A DNA stretch of 64,000 nucleotides, taken from NCBI GenBank assembly GCA_021647315.1, contig JAKIUY010000009.1, forward strand, positions 1 through 64,000, written 5' to 3'. Below are positions 9,067 through 17,578 of this stretch, in pieces. Source of the DNA: Victivallaceae bacterium. Its GTDB lineage: Bacteria > Verrucomicrobiota > Lentisphaeria > Victivallales > Victivallaceae. Position 1 is the stretch's first letter; each line of letters starts with the position of its first letter. A program made the translations under genes and the position numbers. A model generated the notes under the pieces. That model saw only the letters and a list, made by a program, of their open reading frames with translations, was not told the DNA's origin and searched no databases.

Positions 9067-11124
9067 TCAGCAACCGCATTTTTTCTGGTTGCAGTCGCAA
9101 TCACACTCACAGCTATCATCCTTACTGTCACCTTTGAAATGGGCGATAATCTGTTCGATTATGCCATCCGGGGTGAAGCCGAATTTTTCTGCAAGAACAG
9201 AGAATGGAGCTGATGCACCGAAATGATCAATGCCGATTGCCAAACCTTCACTGCCGATGAAACGATCCCAGCCATAAGTTGTGCCGGCTTCAATTGAAAC
9301 CCGCATTTTGCACGCGGCAGGCAGGACTGATTCGCGATAGGCTGCATCCTGCTGCATGAACAATTCCTGTGACGGCATTGAAACCACACGAATCTTGCAA
9401 TCTTTCTCTCTGCGCAGTTTATTAGCGGTTTCCAGTGCCAGATTTACTTCTGAACCGGTGGCAATCATGATAACTTTGAAATTTTTATCTTCACTGAGCA
9501 CATAGGCTCCTTTATTGATGTCAATATTGTTTTCAAGTTCTGCCGGAATAGGCTCAAGATTCTGCCTGGTCAGCAACAGTGCGACCGGACCGTCAGCTTT
9601 CAGTGCCGCTGCCCAGGCGTGAGCTGTCTCTTTCGCTTCCGCAGGACGAAGCACGGTAACACCCGGGATTGTGCGTAGCATTGCGATCTGTTCAATTGGC
9701 TCATGAGTTGGGCCATCTTCACCGACATAGAATGAATCATGAGTGAAAACATAAATCTGGTGCAGCTTCTGAATCGCCGCCAGCCTGATAGCCGGTTTCA
9801 TGTAATCAGAGAAGACAAAGAATGTCGCGGTATAAGGAATCAAGCCGCTATTGATCGCCATACCGTTACCGGCCATACCCATTGCCAGTTCACGCACACC
9901 GAAATGGAAGTTGCAGCCACCACGGTTTTCAGGTGAGAAACTTGAACCATTCTTAATATCAGTCTTAGTTGAAGGTGACAAGTCTGCCGCTCCGCCAACC
10001 AGTGATGGAATCAGTTCAGCCGCTTTCTGGAGGATTGTTCCGCCTGAAGCACGGGTTGCAACTGCTTTATCAGTCGGTGCCGCCGCTAATAACTCTTCCA
10101 GAATATTTTCAGGAACCTGTTTGTTCAGCATTTTATTCAGTAAGGCTGCTGAGTCAGGATTACTGTCAACGAATGCCTGGAACTTTTTATTCCATTGCGC
10201 CGCTTCCGCTACCAGTTCTTCAACTCTGGCTGAAATTCCGGCATAAACATCATCGGTGATGCTGAACGGTTCACCTACAAGATTAAGGTTTTTACGGGTC
10301 GCGATTACTTCATCTTCGCCGAGCGGTTCGCCGTGTGCAGAGGCCGTACCGGCTTTTGCCGGTGAACCGAAACCGATTTTAGTTTTACCGACAATCAAGG
10401 TAGGACGGCCGTCGGATTGCTGAGCTTCAGCCAGTGCTTTGTCAATTTTTTCGACATCATTGGCGTCGTCAACGTTAATCACCCGCCAGTTGTAGGCGGT
10501 AAAACGGGCCGCGACTTCTTCAGAGAAAGCCAATTCAGTTGAACCTTCAATGGTAATTGAGTTGTCATCATAAAAGCAGATAATATTATCCAGTTTCTGA
10601 TGACCGGCAATTGAGGCGGCTTCCGAAGTTGTGCCTTCCATCATACAGCCATCACCACTGATAATATAATATTTATTGTCCAGCAGTCCAGTGTCTTCGA
10701 GCCCGATTTTTGCCGCCAGATATTTATTAGCCATTGCCATGCCAACTGCGGTTGCAAATCCACTGCCCAACGGACCAGTGGTCACTTCAACGCCATCAGT
10801 ATGACCGAGTTCAGGATGTCCCGGGGTCAGACTGCCCCATTGGCGGAACTGCTTCAGTTCTTCCATCGGCAAGCCGTATTCAAATAGATGTAACAGCGAA
10901 TAGAGTAACATTGAACCGTGCCCGGCAGAGAGGACAAAACGGTCACGTCCGAGCCATTCAGGGTTTTTCGGGTTGTGTTTCAGATATTTATTCCACAGCA
11001 CAAAGGCGAAATCCGCACAGCCCATCGGCATGCCTGGATGACCTGATTTTGCTTTCTGAATCGCTTCAGCTGACAAAATTCTGATAGTATCAGCCGCTTT
11101 CTTTGAAAATTCTACATTTGACAT
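9067..11124 (-). CDS. tkt: transketolase with Cys-rich C-terminal tail
   Basis: A full-length 685-residue transketolase, a thiamine diphosphate enzyme moving two-carbon ketol units in the pentose phosphate pathway. It shows the N-terminal GHPGMPMG motif, GDGCMMEG (ThDP/metal binding) and, in the pyrimidine-binding domain, EDGPTHEPIEQ and the downstream GLAIGIDHFGASAP. The unusual part is the last 17 residues, which contain six cysteines among Asp, Glu and Lys (CECDCDC then KKCGC). Transketolases normally end soon after the helix ending here in AHFKG. The tail is in frame, ends at a normal stop just before the terminator, and looks like a metal-binding or tethering appendage. Confidence 0.93.
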   Translation of the reverse strand: MSNVEFSKKAADTIRILSAEAIQKAKSGHPGMPMGCADFAFVLWNKYLKHNPKNPEWLGRDRFVLSAGHGSMLLYSLLHLFEYGLPMEELKQFRQWGSLTPGHPELGHTDGVEVTTGPLGSGFATAVGMAMANKYLAAKIGLEDTGLLDNKYYIISGDGCMMEGTTSEAASIAGHQKLDNIICFYDDNSITIEGSTELAFSEEVAARFTAYNWRVINVDDANDVEKIDKALAEAQQSDGRPTLIVGKTKIGFGSPAKAGTASAHGEPLGEDEVIATRKNLNLVGEPFSITDDVYAGISARVEELVAEAAQWNKKFQAFVDSNPDSAALLNKMLNKQVPENILEELLAAAPTDKAVATRASGGTILQKAAELIPSLVGGAADLSPSTKTDIKNGSSFSPENRGGCNFHFGVRELAMGMAGNGMAINSGLIPYTATFFVFSDYMKPAIRLAAIQKLHQIYVFTHDSFYVGEDGPTHEPIEQIAMLRTIPGVTVLRPAEAKETAHAWAAALKADGPVALLLTRQNLEPIPAELENNIDINKGAYVLSEDKNFKVIMIATGSEVNLALETANKLRREKDCKIRVVSMPSQELFMQQDAAYRESVLPAACKMRVSIEAGTTYGWDRFIGSEGLAIGIDHFGASAPFSVLAEKFGFTPDGIIEQIIAHFKGDSKDDSCECDCDCNQKKCGC

Positions 11125-11228
11125 GTTCTATTTTTCCTTTATATTGTTAGTTTCAAACTGGAATTTATGCTTTGATAAGATAATTTCTTTATAGTGTTTT
11201 ACAAATTGAATTTACAAGGAAATTAATT

Positions 11229-11280
11229 TATACCCATTATGGGTAGCTTTTAGTTCATTTATCCGGATATTTATGCTCAA
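11229..11280 (+). repeat. TACCCAT-ATGGGTA palindromic repeat, copy 1
   Basis: A TATACCCAT-tATGGGTAG palindrome followed by a conserved tail (TTTTAGTT then ATTTATGCT). A second copy with the same order and only scattered differences is at 40544-40594. This one lies in the divergent gap between transketolase and ruvB, about 40 bp before the ruvB start, so it may be in the ruvB leader. Confidence 0.5.
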
Positions 11281-11319
11281 GGGTAAAAAACTAAAACTTT
11301 AACTTAAACAAGTATAATT

Positions 11320-12366
11320 ATGACAGCAGAACGGTTTATTACATCAACGATCAACAAACGCGACGAAGAACAGGATGAAACTTTACGCCCGACTTGTTTT
11401 GGTAAATTTCCCGGACAACCGAAAGTAAAAGAGCGACTGGAGCTTTACGTGGCCGCCGCCAAAGCACGTCAGGAACCTTTGGGACACCTATTATTAAGCG
11501 GACCGCCTGGACTAGGCAAAACCACTCTGGCTTATATAATCGCCAACGAGAAGGGGGCGAATATCAAATCATCCAGCGGACCGGTCATTGATAAGCCGGG
11601 TGATCTGGCTGGATTGCTTACTTCTCTGCAAGACGGCGATATTCTTTTTATTGATGAAATTCATCGTCTCAACACTAATGTCGAAGAGTATCTTTACAGT
11701 GCCATGGAAGATTTTTTTATTGATATTATGATTGATCAGGGCCCGGGGGCACGCGCTGTAAGATTGAATATCCCCAAATTTACCCTGATCGGCGCAACGA
11801 CCCGGCAAGGTATGTTATCCGCTCCGCTCCGTTCGCGCTTTATGCTTTCATGTCGGCTTGATTACTATGAAAAAAATGACTTGGAAAAAATTATAACCCG
11901 CTCCGCCGGTATCCTTAATATTGATATTGAGACTGATGGGGCTACGGAAATTGCCGGACGTTGCCGTGGCACCCCGCGTATCGCCAACAACCTGTTGGCC
12001 TGGAGTCGGGATTATGCTCAGGTACGGGCAGATAATCTGATAACCGGCACGGTCGCATCCAAGGCGCTGGCGATGCTGGATATTGATGATGATGGTCTGG
12101 ATGAAATGGATAATCGGATTCTCGAAGTCATTCTGCAAAACTACAATGGCGGTCCGGTCGGGATTAAAACGGTCGCAGTCGCAGTAGGTGAAGAAGAGGG
12201 TACATTAGAAGATGTTTATGAACCATTCCTGATTCAGACAGGATTTCTGATGCGAACTCCGAAAGGCCGTGTAGCGACCGATAAAGCCTGGAAGCGAGCC
12301 GGATTAGAACCAGTGCATCATATCCACAAAAAAAAGGTTGGCGCAAACCATCCCGACCTTTTTTAA
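11320..12366 (+). CDS. ruvB: Holliday junction branch migration ATPase RuvB
   Basis: A 348-residue AAA+ motor that drives branch migration with RuvA at Holliday junctions. Visible are Walker [10 protein letters not shown] near residue 61, Walker [10 protein letters not shown], sensor 1 GATTR, the arginine-finger region APLRSRF, and the C-terminal winged helix ([19 protein letters not shown], then TPKGRVAT). Length and motif order are standard. It is a lone gene here, with no ruvA or ruvC nearby. Its last codons form a terminator hairpin, and a truncated thpR is read toward it on the other strand, overlapping the 3' end. Confidence 0.95.
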   Translation: MTAERFITSTINKRDEEQDETLRPTCFGKFPGQPKVKERLELYVAAAKARQEPLGHLLLSGPPGLGKTTLAYIIANEKGANIKSSSGPVIDKPGDLAGLLTSLQDGDILFIDEIHRLNTNVEEYLYSAMEDFFIDIMIDQGPGARAVRLNIPKFTLIGATTRQGMLSAPLRSRFMLSCRLDYYEKNDLEKIITRSAGILNIDIETDGATEIAGRCRGTPRIANNLLAWSRDYAQVRADNLITGTVASKALAMLDIDDDGLDEMDNRILEVILQNYNGGPVGIKTVAVAVGEEEGTLEDVYEPFLIQTGFLMRTPKGRVATDKAWKRAGLEPVHHIHKKKVGANHPDLF

Positions 12367-12625
12367 AATGGAGAAAATCGGTTCCGGTGATTTTTAAATC
12401 AAAAGAGCTGAACTCAATGTTTGCCAGAACTTCAGATAATCGAGCCAGTTTTTCTTCGTCTGTATCCCCGATAAATCTCAAAGTCAAATGCAGTTGTCCG
12501 CGCTTCGTCCAGCACCCCCAAGGCTGTTCAATGCTAATACCGTCGTAGATCCGGTAGATATTCTTTTTGACCACACCGGGCAAGTCAACCGCACCCCAAA
12601 GACGTCTTTTATTCATATGCATCAT
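12164..12625 (-). pseudogene. thpR: truncated RNA 2',3'-cyclic phosphodiesterase (ThpR/LigT)
   Basis: Residues 1-84 of this minus-strand frame match the N-terminal half of ThpR, a 2H phosphoesterase: RLWGAVDLP at the start and HLTLRFIGDT, the first HXTXXF motif. From about residue 85 the frame simply runs antisense through the end of ruvB and carries no second HXTXX motif. The catalytic site needs both motifs, so this copy should be inactive. The simplest reading is a deletion that joined the 5' half of thpR to the ruvB 3' end. The nominal stop at 12164 lies deep inside ruvB. Confidence 0.7.
12330..12366 (+). terminator. terminator embedded in the ruvB 3' end
   Basis: AAAAAAGGTTGG pairs with CCCGACCTTTTTT (one mismatch) across a 10-nt loop. 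The T run is the last two codons and the stop of ruvB (TTT TTT TAA). A terminator built into the end of the reading frame is unusual but plausible. Confidence 0.6.
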
Positions 12626-12700
12626 GAGTATATTGGTTATTTATCTGCTAAAAGCGGTGAAAAATCACCGCACTCCACATTTATCATGCATATCCAAGTT

Positions 12701-13135
12701 TTAGTAAAGGTATTGGCCGGTTAATGCCCAGCTAGAATCTTTACTGCCATTTTTGGTGTATGAATCATAAATGTTACCATAGTTGAATAGAAACCCATCT
12801 TCATGATTTCTGCTTTTGAAGCCTTTTACATGCATACCTTGAAAGAGGATATTAGCGTACTTCCCATACTTGCTATTTTTAGGATACCTATTATGATTAC
12901 AAGTTCCACGCTTAGATAATACACCAGTCATATCAGCGACGAGCGCAGAGGAGTTCCCATAAATATCAGATGCGCCAGTCTTTAAGCCAGGGGCATAAGC
13001 ATAACTACAAGTTCTTTCAGTTTTCAATGTGGTGATGGTATTGCCAGTTTTTGCAGCTTTATCTGTATATGTTGTAGTATCTGTCAAATATTTGTACTCA
13101 ATCAGCAGGTTAAGGCCTTTAACGTTTGAATTCAT
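12701..13135 (-). pseudogene. C-terminal fragment of a prepilin-like protein
   Basis: A 144-residue ORF resembling the C-terminal globular part of type II/IV pseudopilins that are multiplied in Lentisphaerota genomes (motifs YAYAPGLKTGASDIYGNSS, SKRGTCNHNRYPKN, FKSRNHEDGFLFNYGN, SWALTGQYLY). The N-terminal prepilin peptidase site and hydrophobic helix are absent, and no continuation is visible upstream in any frame, where AT-rich sequence follows. It is best read as a 5'-truncated gene remnant. A short secreted protein is unlikely, since there is no signal peptide. Confidence 0.55.
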
Positions 13136-13546
13136 CCCTTTTATAAGCCATAATTTAGATTGCAGAATAAAGTAAATATAACCTTAAAATTCAAAATATT
13201 AGTTTGGTTATAAAATTAGCATCAAATAGTCCTAGGGCTCTGGTATATTTGCTTATAAATAGGCTCTGCTTAGCAAAGGAAATGTTTTTCCAAATATCAA
13301 AAAAAATCATTCTGTAAAAAAAGTTCTATCACAAAATTATTCTGTTAATATAAGCGGTTTTGTCGGAACTAATAAAAGCAAAAAGCGTTAGCCACTAAAA
13401 CTACGTCTCTTGAAATCCTTTGCTTCACAAAGGCATTCGGGGACTCACTATTTACGCACTAATAAAATGATTGCCATCCGCAAGTTCAGGCACCTTTACA
13501 GGTCTGATGATTTTTTCGTGACTTTCCTACTTTTCGTGGTTAAAAT
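13136..13546. repeat. gene-free stretch with dispersed repeat fragments
   Basis: No ORF. It holds one instance of the recurring AATCATTCTG motif (13308-13317) with TTATTCTG downstream. At 13351-13398 it holds an inverted copy of the GTGGCTAACG...TTTTATTAGTTCCG segment found at 37843-37878. It also marks the 3' side of the cusA gene. No clear terminator is seen. Confidence 0.45.
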
Positions 13547-16500
13547 TTATTTTTTCCATTTAAAGCGGAGCTCTGCCAGCGAACAGTAGAGCAGCGGCAC
13601 AATAAAGGCTGAAACTAGCACCACCAGCATGCCGCCGAATGATGGAATCGCCATCGGCACCATAATGTCGGAACCACGCCCGGCAGAGGTGAGAATTGGC
13701 AATAGAGCCAGAATTGTTGTTGCTGAAGTAGTCAGGCATGGCCTGATCCGGCGTTCTGCTCCCAGAATAGTTGTTTCGCGGATTTTCTCAATACTGGAGA
13801 TGTCATGAGTGGCGAAACTCTGATCTAGGTAGGTGGAGATAATTACCCCGTTATCGGAGGCAATACCGAATAGGGCGAGAAAGCCGACCCAGATGGCGAT
13901 ACTGAGGTTAATTTCATGCACCTGAAAGAGGTCGCGCATATTGGCACCGAAGAGGCTGAAATCCATAAACCATGGTTGACCATACATCCAGATGAGGACA
14001 AATCCCCCCGCCCAGGCGATGGCAATTGAAGAGAATACCAGCATGGTTGTCGGAATGGATTTAAACTGAAAATATAGAATCATAAAGATCAGAAACAGTG
14101 CAACCGGTAATACTACCATCATAGTTTTTTTAGCTCTGATTTGATTCTCATAATTACCGGCAAAAGTGTAACTGACTCCAGCGGGTAGTTCAAATTCACC
14201 GTCATCTATTTTTTGTTGCAGATAGGCCTGAGCCTGTTCAACAACATCGACCTCGGCATAACCGGGTTTCTTATCTAGCAGGACATAGCCGATCAGGGCG
14301 GTATCTTCACTTTTAATCACCTGTGGTCCGCGGATATATTTGGTTTTAGTTAATTGACTGAGCGGAATTTGCTGTCCGCTTGAAGAGGCGACGAGAATTT
14401 TATCAAGTGCTTCGATGGAATCTCTGAGTTCTCTGAAATATCTGACCCGAACCGGATAGCGTTCACGCCCTTCAACCGTGGTGGTAATTTGTCGACCACC
14501 GATGGCGACTTCAATAACATCCTGAACGGCTCTGATGCTCATGCCGTAACGGGCAATGGCATCGCGGTCAATGTCAATTTCCAAGTAGGGTTTACCGACA
14601 ATTCTGTCAGCAAAGACGGCGTCCGATTCGACGCTCGGAATCTCTTTGAGGTATTTTTCGATCTGCAAACCAACTTTTTCGATAGTTGCCAGGTCTGGGC
14701 CTTTGACCTTCACCCCCATCGGGGCCCGCATACCGCTTTGCAACATCACAATTCGCGCCGCAATCGGTTGAAGTTTGGGTGCGGAGGTTACGCCGGGAAC
14801 CTGACCGGCTTTGACAATTTCACCCCAGATGTCATCAGGCTTAACAATACCTTTCCATGCTTTGCGTCCGGGGTTTAGTTTAGGATCAAGAGCTGGACGC
14901 CAGAGCCTGAACGGCATCCCATCGGCATCAGCAATTAATTTGCCATCACTGTCGCGCAGGTATTTACCCTGAACTTTGTAGGGTTTACCATCTAGTGCCG
15001 GCAATACTTTGCCATGTTCATCTTTAAAGAGCTCCTGCTGATTAAAGTCAAACTTATACTGTATGCGATTGCCAGCTTTATCAATCAGATACTCCGGGTA
15101 ATAGTTAATTACGGTTTCAATCATGGAAATTGGTGCTGGATCCAATGGCGTTTCAGCCCGTCCCAGTTTACCTACCGCAGATTTTATCTCCGGCACTTGC
15201 GCAAATGCCATATCCTGCATACGCAAGACATCCATCACCTCGCCGATGGAGGCATGAGACATGGTTGTCGGCATATAAAGATAGGATCCTTCGTCCAGGG
15301 CTGGCATAAACTCTTTGCCCAGTCCGGGAAAGGTATCCGCCAGCGAGGTATAAACGCTACTTGATTTAATGGGAGCAGGTACCCAGCTGAAAATGGTATT
15401 AAAACCTAACCATACTGCGCCCCCCATGGCCATAACGACAACTGGCACACACAGGGTAATCAATTTATGGCGGAGCATTATGCGCAGCAGAGGAGCGTAA
15501 GCCTTCATGAAGAGCCAGAAGAAAAGTAACAATCCGGCAATGGGGAATGCCACGACCATAAAATTTTTGATAAATCCGGCACCTGGTCCCAGCGGCAGCC
15601 AATCCTTGGTCAGGAAAACCCCCACCACCAGTACCATGGCAAAATTGAAGGCGATAAACAGCCATTTTTTATAACGTTCACCGATTCGATTTTGGGTAAG
15701 GTGATAAAGCGCAACTGCCACCGCGACGCCGCCGAGTAGCCAAAAGCCGTAAACTGCTAATACGACACCGACAATAATCAGGGCAAACAGGGTTGCCTTT
15801 TTCAGTTTTTTAGAGGTGATATTAAAGCCGAACAGCGTATGAGCCATGGCCGGAACAATGGTCAGAGCCACAATTACGGATGCCAGCAGCGCAAAAGTTT
15901 TGGTAAAGGCCAATGGTTTAAACAGTTTGCCTTCCGCCCCAATCATGACAAAGACTGGCAGAAAACTGATAATTGTGGTTAAAATTGCGGTCAGCACCGC
16001 ACTTGCCACTTCACTGGTGGCATGATAGACAATATGCAACCGGTTCTGTTTCGGATCTGCCGTCTCCAAATGTTTCAAGATATTTTCACAGACAATAACC
16101 CCCATATCTACAATGGCGCCGATGGCGATGGCAATACCGGACAATGCGACAATATTGGCATCGACTTTGAATACTTTCATGGCGATAAAGCAGAGTAAGA
16201 CTGCCAGTGGCAGGGTGACAGAGACCACAAATGAGCTCCGCATGTGCATTAACATCACGATCACGACAATAATCGTAATCAGAATTTCTTCAACTAGAGC
16301 GGTATTCAGAGTACCAAGTGTTTCATAGATAAGTCCGGTGCGGTCATAGAATGGAACAATTTTCACCTGGCTTAGTTTTACCCATTTCGGGCGCTGGTTG
16401 AAATTAGTTTTTCGCAGAAAGGTCAGCCATTCATTCTGATTGAGCTTGTCATTGACAAATGCCTTAAAGCCATGTTCTAGCGCAAACGCATTGACCTCTT

Positions 16501-17578
16501 TGAGCGAGACCTGGGTATAGTCAATAACTGCTTTAGTGGGTAACCCGGGCGCGACTTCGCTGATTTTCTTTTTGAGATTTTTTATGGAAGATAATGGATT
16601 TTCACCGTAACGGACGACCACCACGCCACCGACGGCCTCAACCCCGCCTTTATCCAGTGCCCCGCGTCGCAGTGCCGGCCCCAGCGAGACATGACCGATG
16701 TTTTTAATTAAAATTGGGACATTATCTTTGACTTTAACCACGGCCTTCTCAATATCCTGCACTTTTTGCACAAAACCCAGACCGCGAATTATATATTCAA
16801 CCTTGTTAACCTCTATAGTTTTAGCACCAACATCTATATTTGACATCTTTACAGCCATAAAAACATCTTTTAAGGTTACGCCATAAGCTCGCATTGCGTC
16901 AGGATCGACATCCACCTGATATTCTTTAACAAATCCCCCGATTGAGGCCACGTCACTGATACCTTCAGCAGACAACAGACTGTAGCGGACATACCAGTCC
17001 TGAATAGTGCGTAGTTCACTCAAATCCCAACCGCCGGTAGGGTTGCCCTGTTCATCCATACCTTCAAGGGTATACCAGTAGACCTGCCCCAAGGCGGTGG
17101 CATCAGGTCCCAGTGATGGTCGGACCCCTTTCGGCAATGTATCGGCCGGTAGGCTATTCATCTTCTCCAGTACCCTTGAGCGTGACCAGTAGAACTCAAC
17201 GTCATCTTTGAAGATAATAAAAATCATTGAGAATCCGAAATTAGAGTAACTGCGGACGGTTTTAACGCCGGGAATACCCAGCATCGCAACGGTTAGCGGA
17301 TAGGTTACCTGATCCTCCATATCCTGCGGCGAGCGTCCCATCCAGGCAGTAAAAACAATCTGCTGATTTTCACCGATGTCTGGAATGGCGTCAACGGGTA
17401 TGGGGCTACGCGGAATGCCGCCGATATCCCAGTCGAACGGTGCAACCATAATCCCCCACAGGATAATGGCAGCTACGATCATTGATACAACCAGCTTGTT
17501 TTCCAGGCAAAACAGAATTATCTTGTCGAGAATTGATTTGGGCACTAATTCTTGAGATTCTATATTTTTATCATTCAT
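13547..17578 (-). CDS. cusA: heavy-metal efflux RND permease, CusA/CzcA type
   Basis: A 1343-residue inner-membrane proton-driven pump of the heavy-metal RND (HAE-1/CusA) class. It exports Cu(I)/Ag(I) or divalent metals from the periplasm through an outer-membrane channel. Features include the N-terminal helix and GIMVAPFDWD, the porter domain starting VDAIPDIGENQ, and the TM4 segment with IAIAIGAIVDMGVI, the acidic proton-relay region. There are methionines in the pore region (for instance MRAPMGVKVKG). Typical CusA proteins are about 1040 residues. Here about 300 extra residues lie in two places: extra hydrophobic segments after the sixth TM region (about 600-720), and a hydrophilic periplasmic insert (about 850-950). 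Such long forms are known in other phyla. It overlaps cusB by 4 bp (ATGA). Confidence 0.92.
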   Translation of the reverse strand: MNDKNIESQELVPKSILDKIILFCLENKLVVSMIVAAIILWGIMVAPFDWDIGGIPRSPIPVDAIPDIGENQQIVFTAWMGRSPQDMEDQVTYPLTVAMLGIPGVKTVRSYSNFGFSMIFIIFKDDVEFYWSRSRVLEKMNSLPADTLPKGVRPSLGPDATALGQVYWYTLEGMDEQGNPTGGWDLSELRTIQDWYVRYSLLSAEGISDVASIGGFVKEYQVDVDPDAMRAYGVTLKDVFMAVKMSNIDVGAKTIEVNKVEYIIRGLGFVQKVQDIEKAVVKVKDNVPILIKNIGHVSLGPALRRGALDKGGVEAVGGVVVVRYGENPLSSIKNLKKKISEVAPGLPTKAVIDYTQVSLKEVNAFALEHGFKAFVNDKLNQNEWLTFLRKTNFNQRPKWVKLSQVKIVPFYDRTGLIYETLGTLNTALVEEILITIIVVIVMLMHMRSSFVVSVTLPLAVLLCFIAMKVFKVDANIVALSGIAIAIGAIVDMGVIVCENILKHLETADPKQNRLHIVYHATSEVASAVLTAILTTIISFLPVFVMIGAEGKLFKPLAFTKTFALLASVIVALTIVPAMAHTLFGFNITSKKLKKATLFALIIVGVVLAVYGFWLLGGVAVAVALYHLTQNRIGERYKKWLFIAFNFAMVLVVGVFLTKDWLPLGPGAGFIKNFMVVAFPIAGLLLFFWLFMKAYAPLLRIMLRHKLITLCVPVVVMAMGGAVWLGFNTIFSWVPAPIKSSSVYTSLADTFPGLGKEFMPALDEGSYLYMPTTMSHASIGEVMDVLRMQDMAFAQVPEIKSAVGKLGRAETPLDPAPISMIETVINYYPEYLIDKAGNRIQYKFDFNQQELFKDEHGKVLPALDGKPYKVQGKYLRDSDGKLIADADGMPFRLWRPALDPKLNPGRKAWKGIVKPDDIWGEIVKAGQVPGVTSAPKLQPIAARIVMLQSGMRAPMGVKVKGPDLATIEKVGLQIEKYLKEIPSVESDAVFADRIVGKPYLEIDIDRDAIARYGMSIRAVQDVIEVAIGGRQITTTVEGRERYPVRVRYFRELRDSIEALDKILVASSSGQQIPLSQLTKTKYIRGPQVIKSEDTALIGYVLLDKKPGYAEVDVVEQAQAYLQQKIDDGEFELPAGVSYTFAGNYENQIRAKKTMMVVLPVALFLIFMILYFQFKSIPTTMLVFSSIAIAWAGGFVLIWMYGQPWFMDFSLFGANMRDLFQVHEINLSIAIWVGFLALFGIASDNGVIISTYLDQSFATHDISSIEKIRETTILGAERRIRPCLTTSATTILALLPILTSAGRGSDIMVPMAIPSFGGMLVVLVSAFIVPLLYCSLAELRFKWKK

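Noticed and set aside
8903-9100. 65-residue minus-strand ORF after ispE
   Set aside because: It runs through the bidirectional terminator and the end of the transketolase gene.
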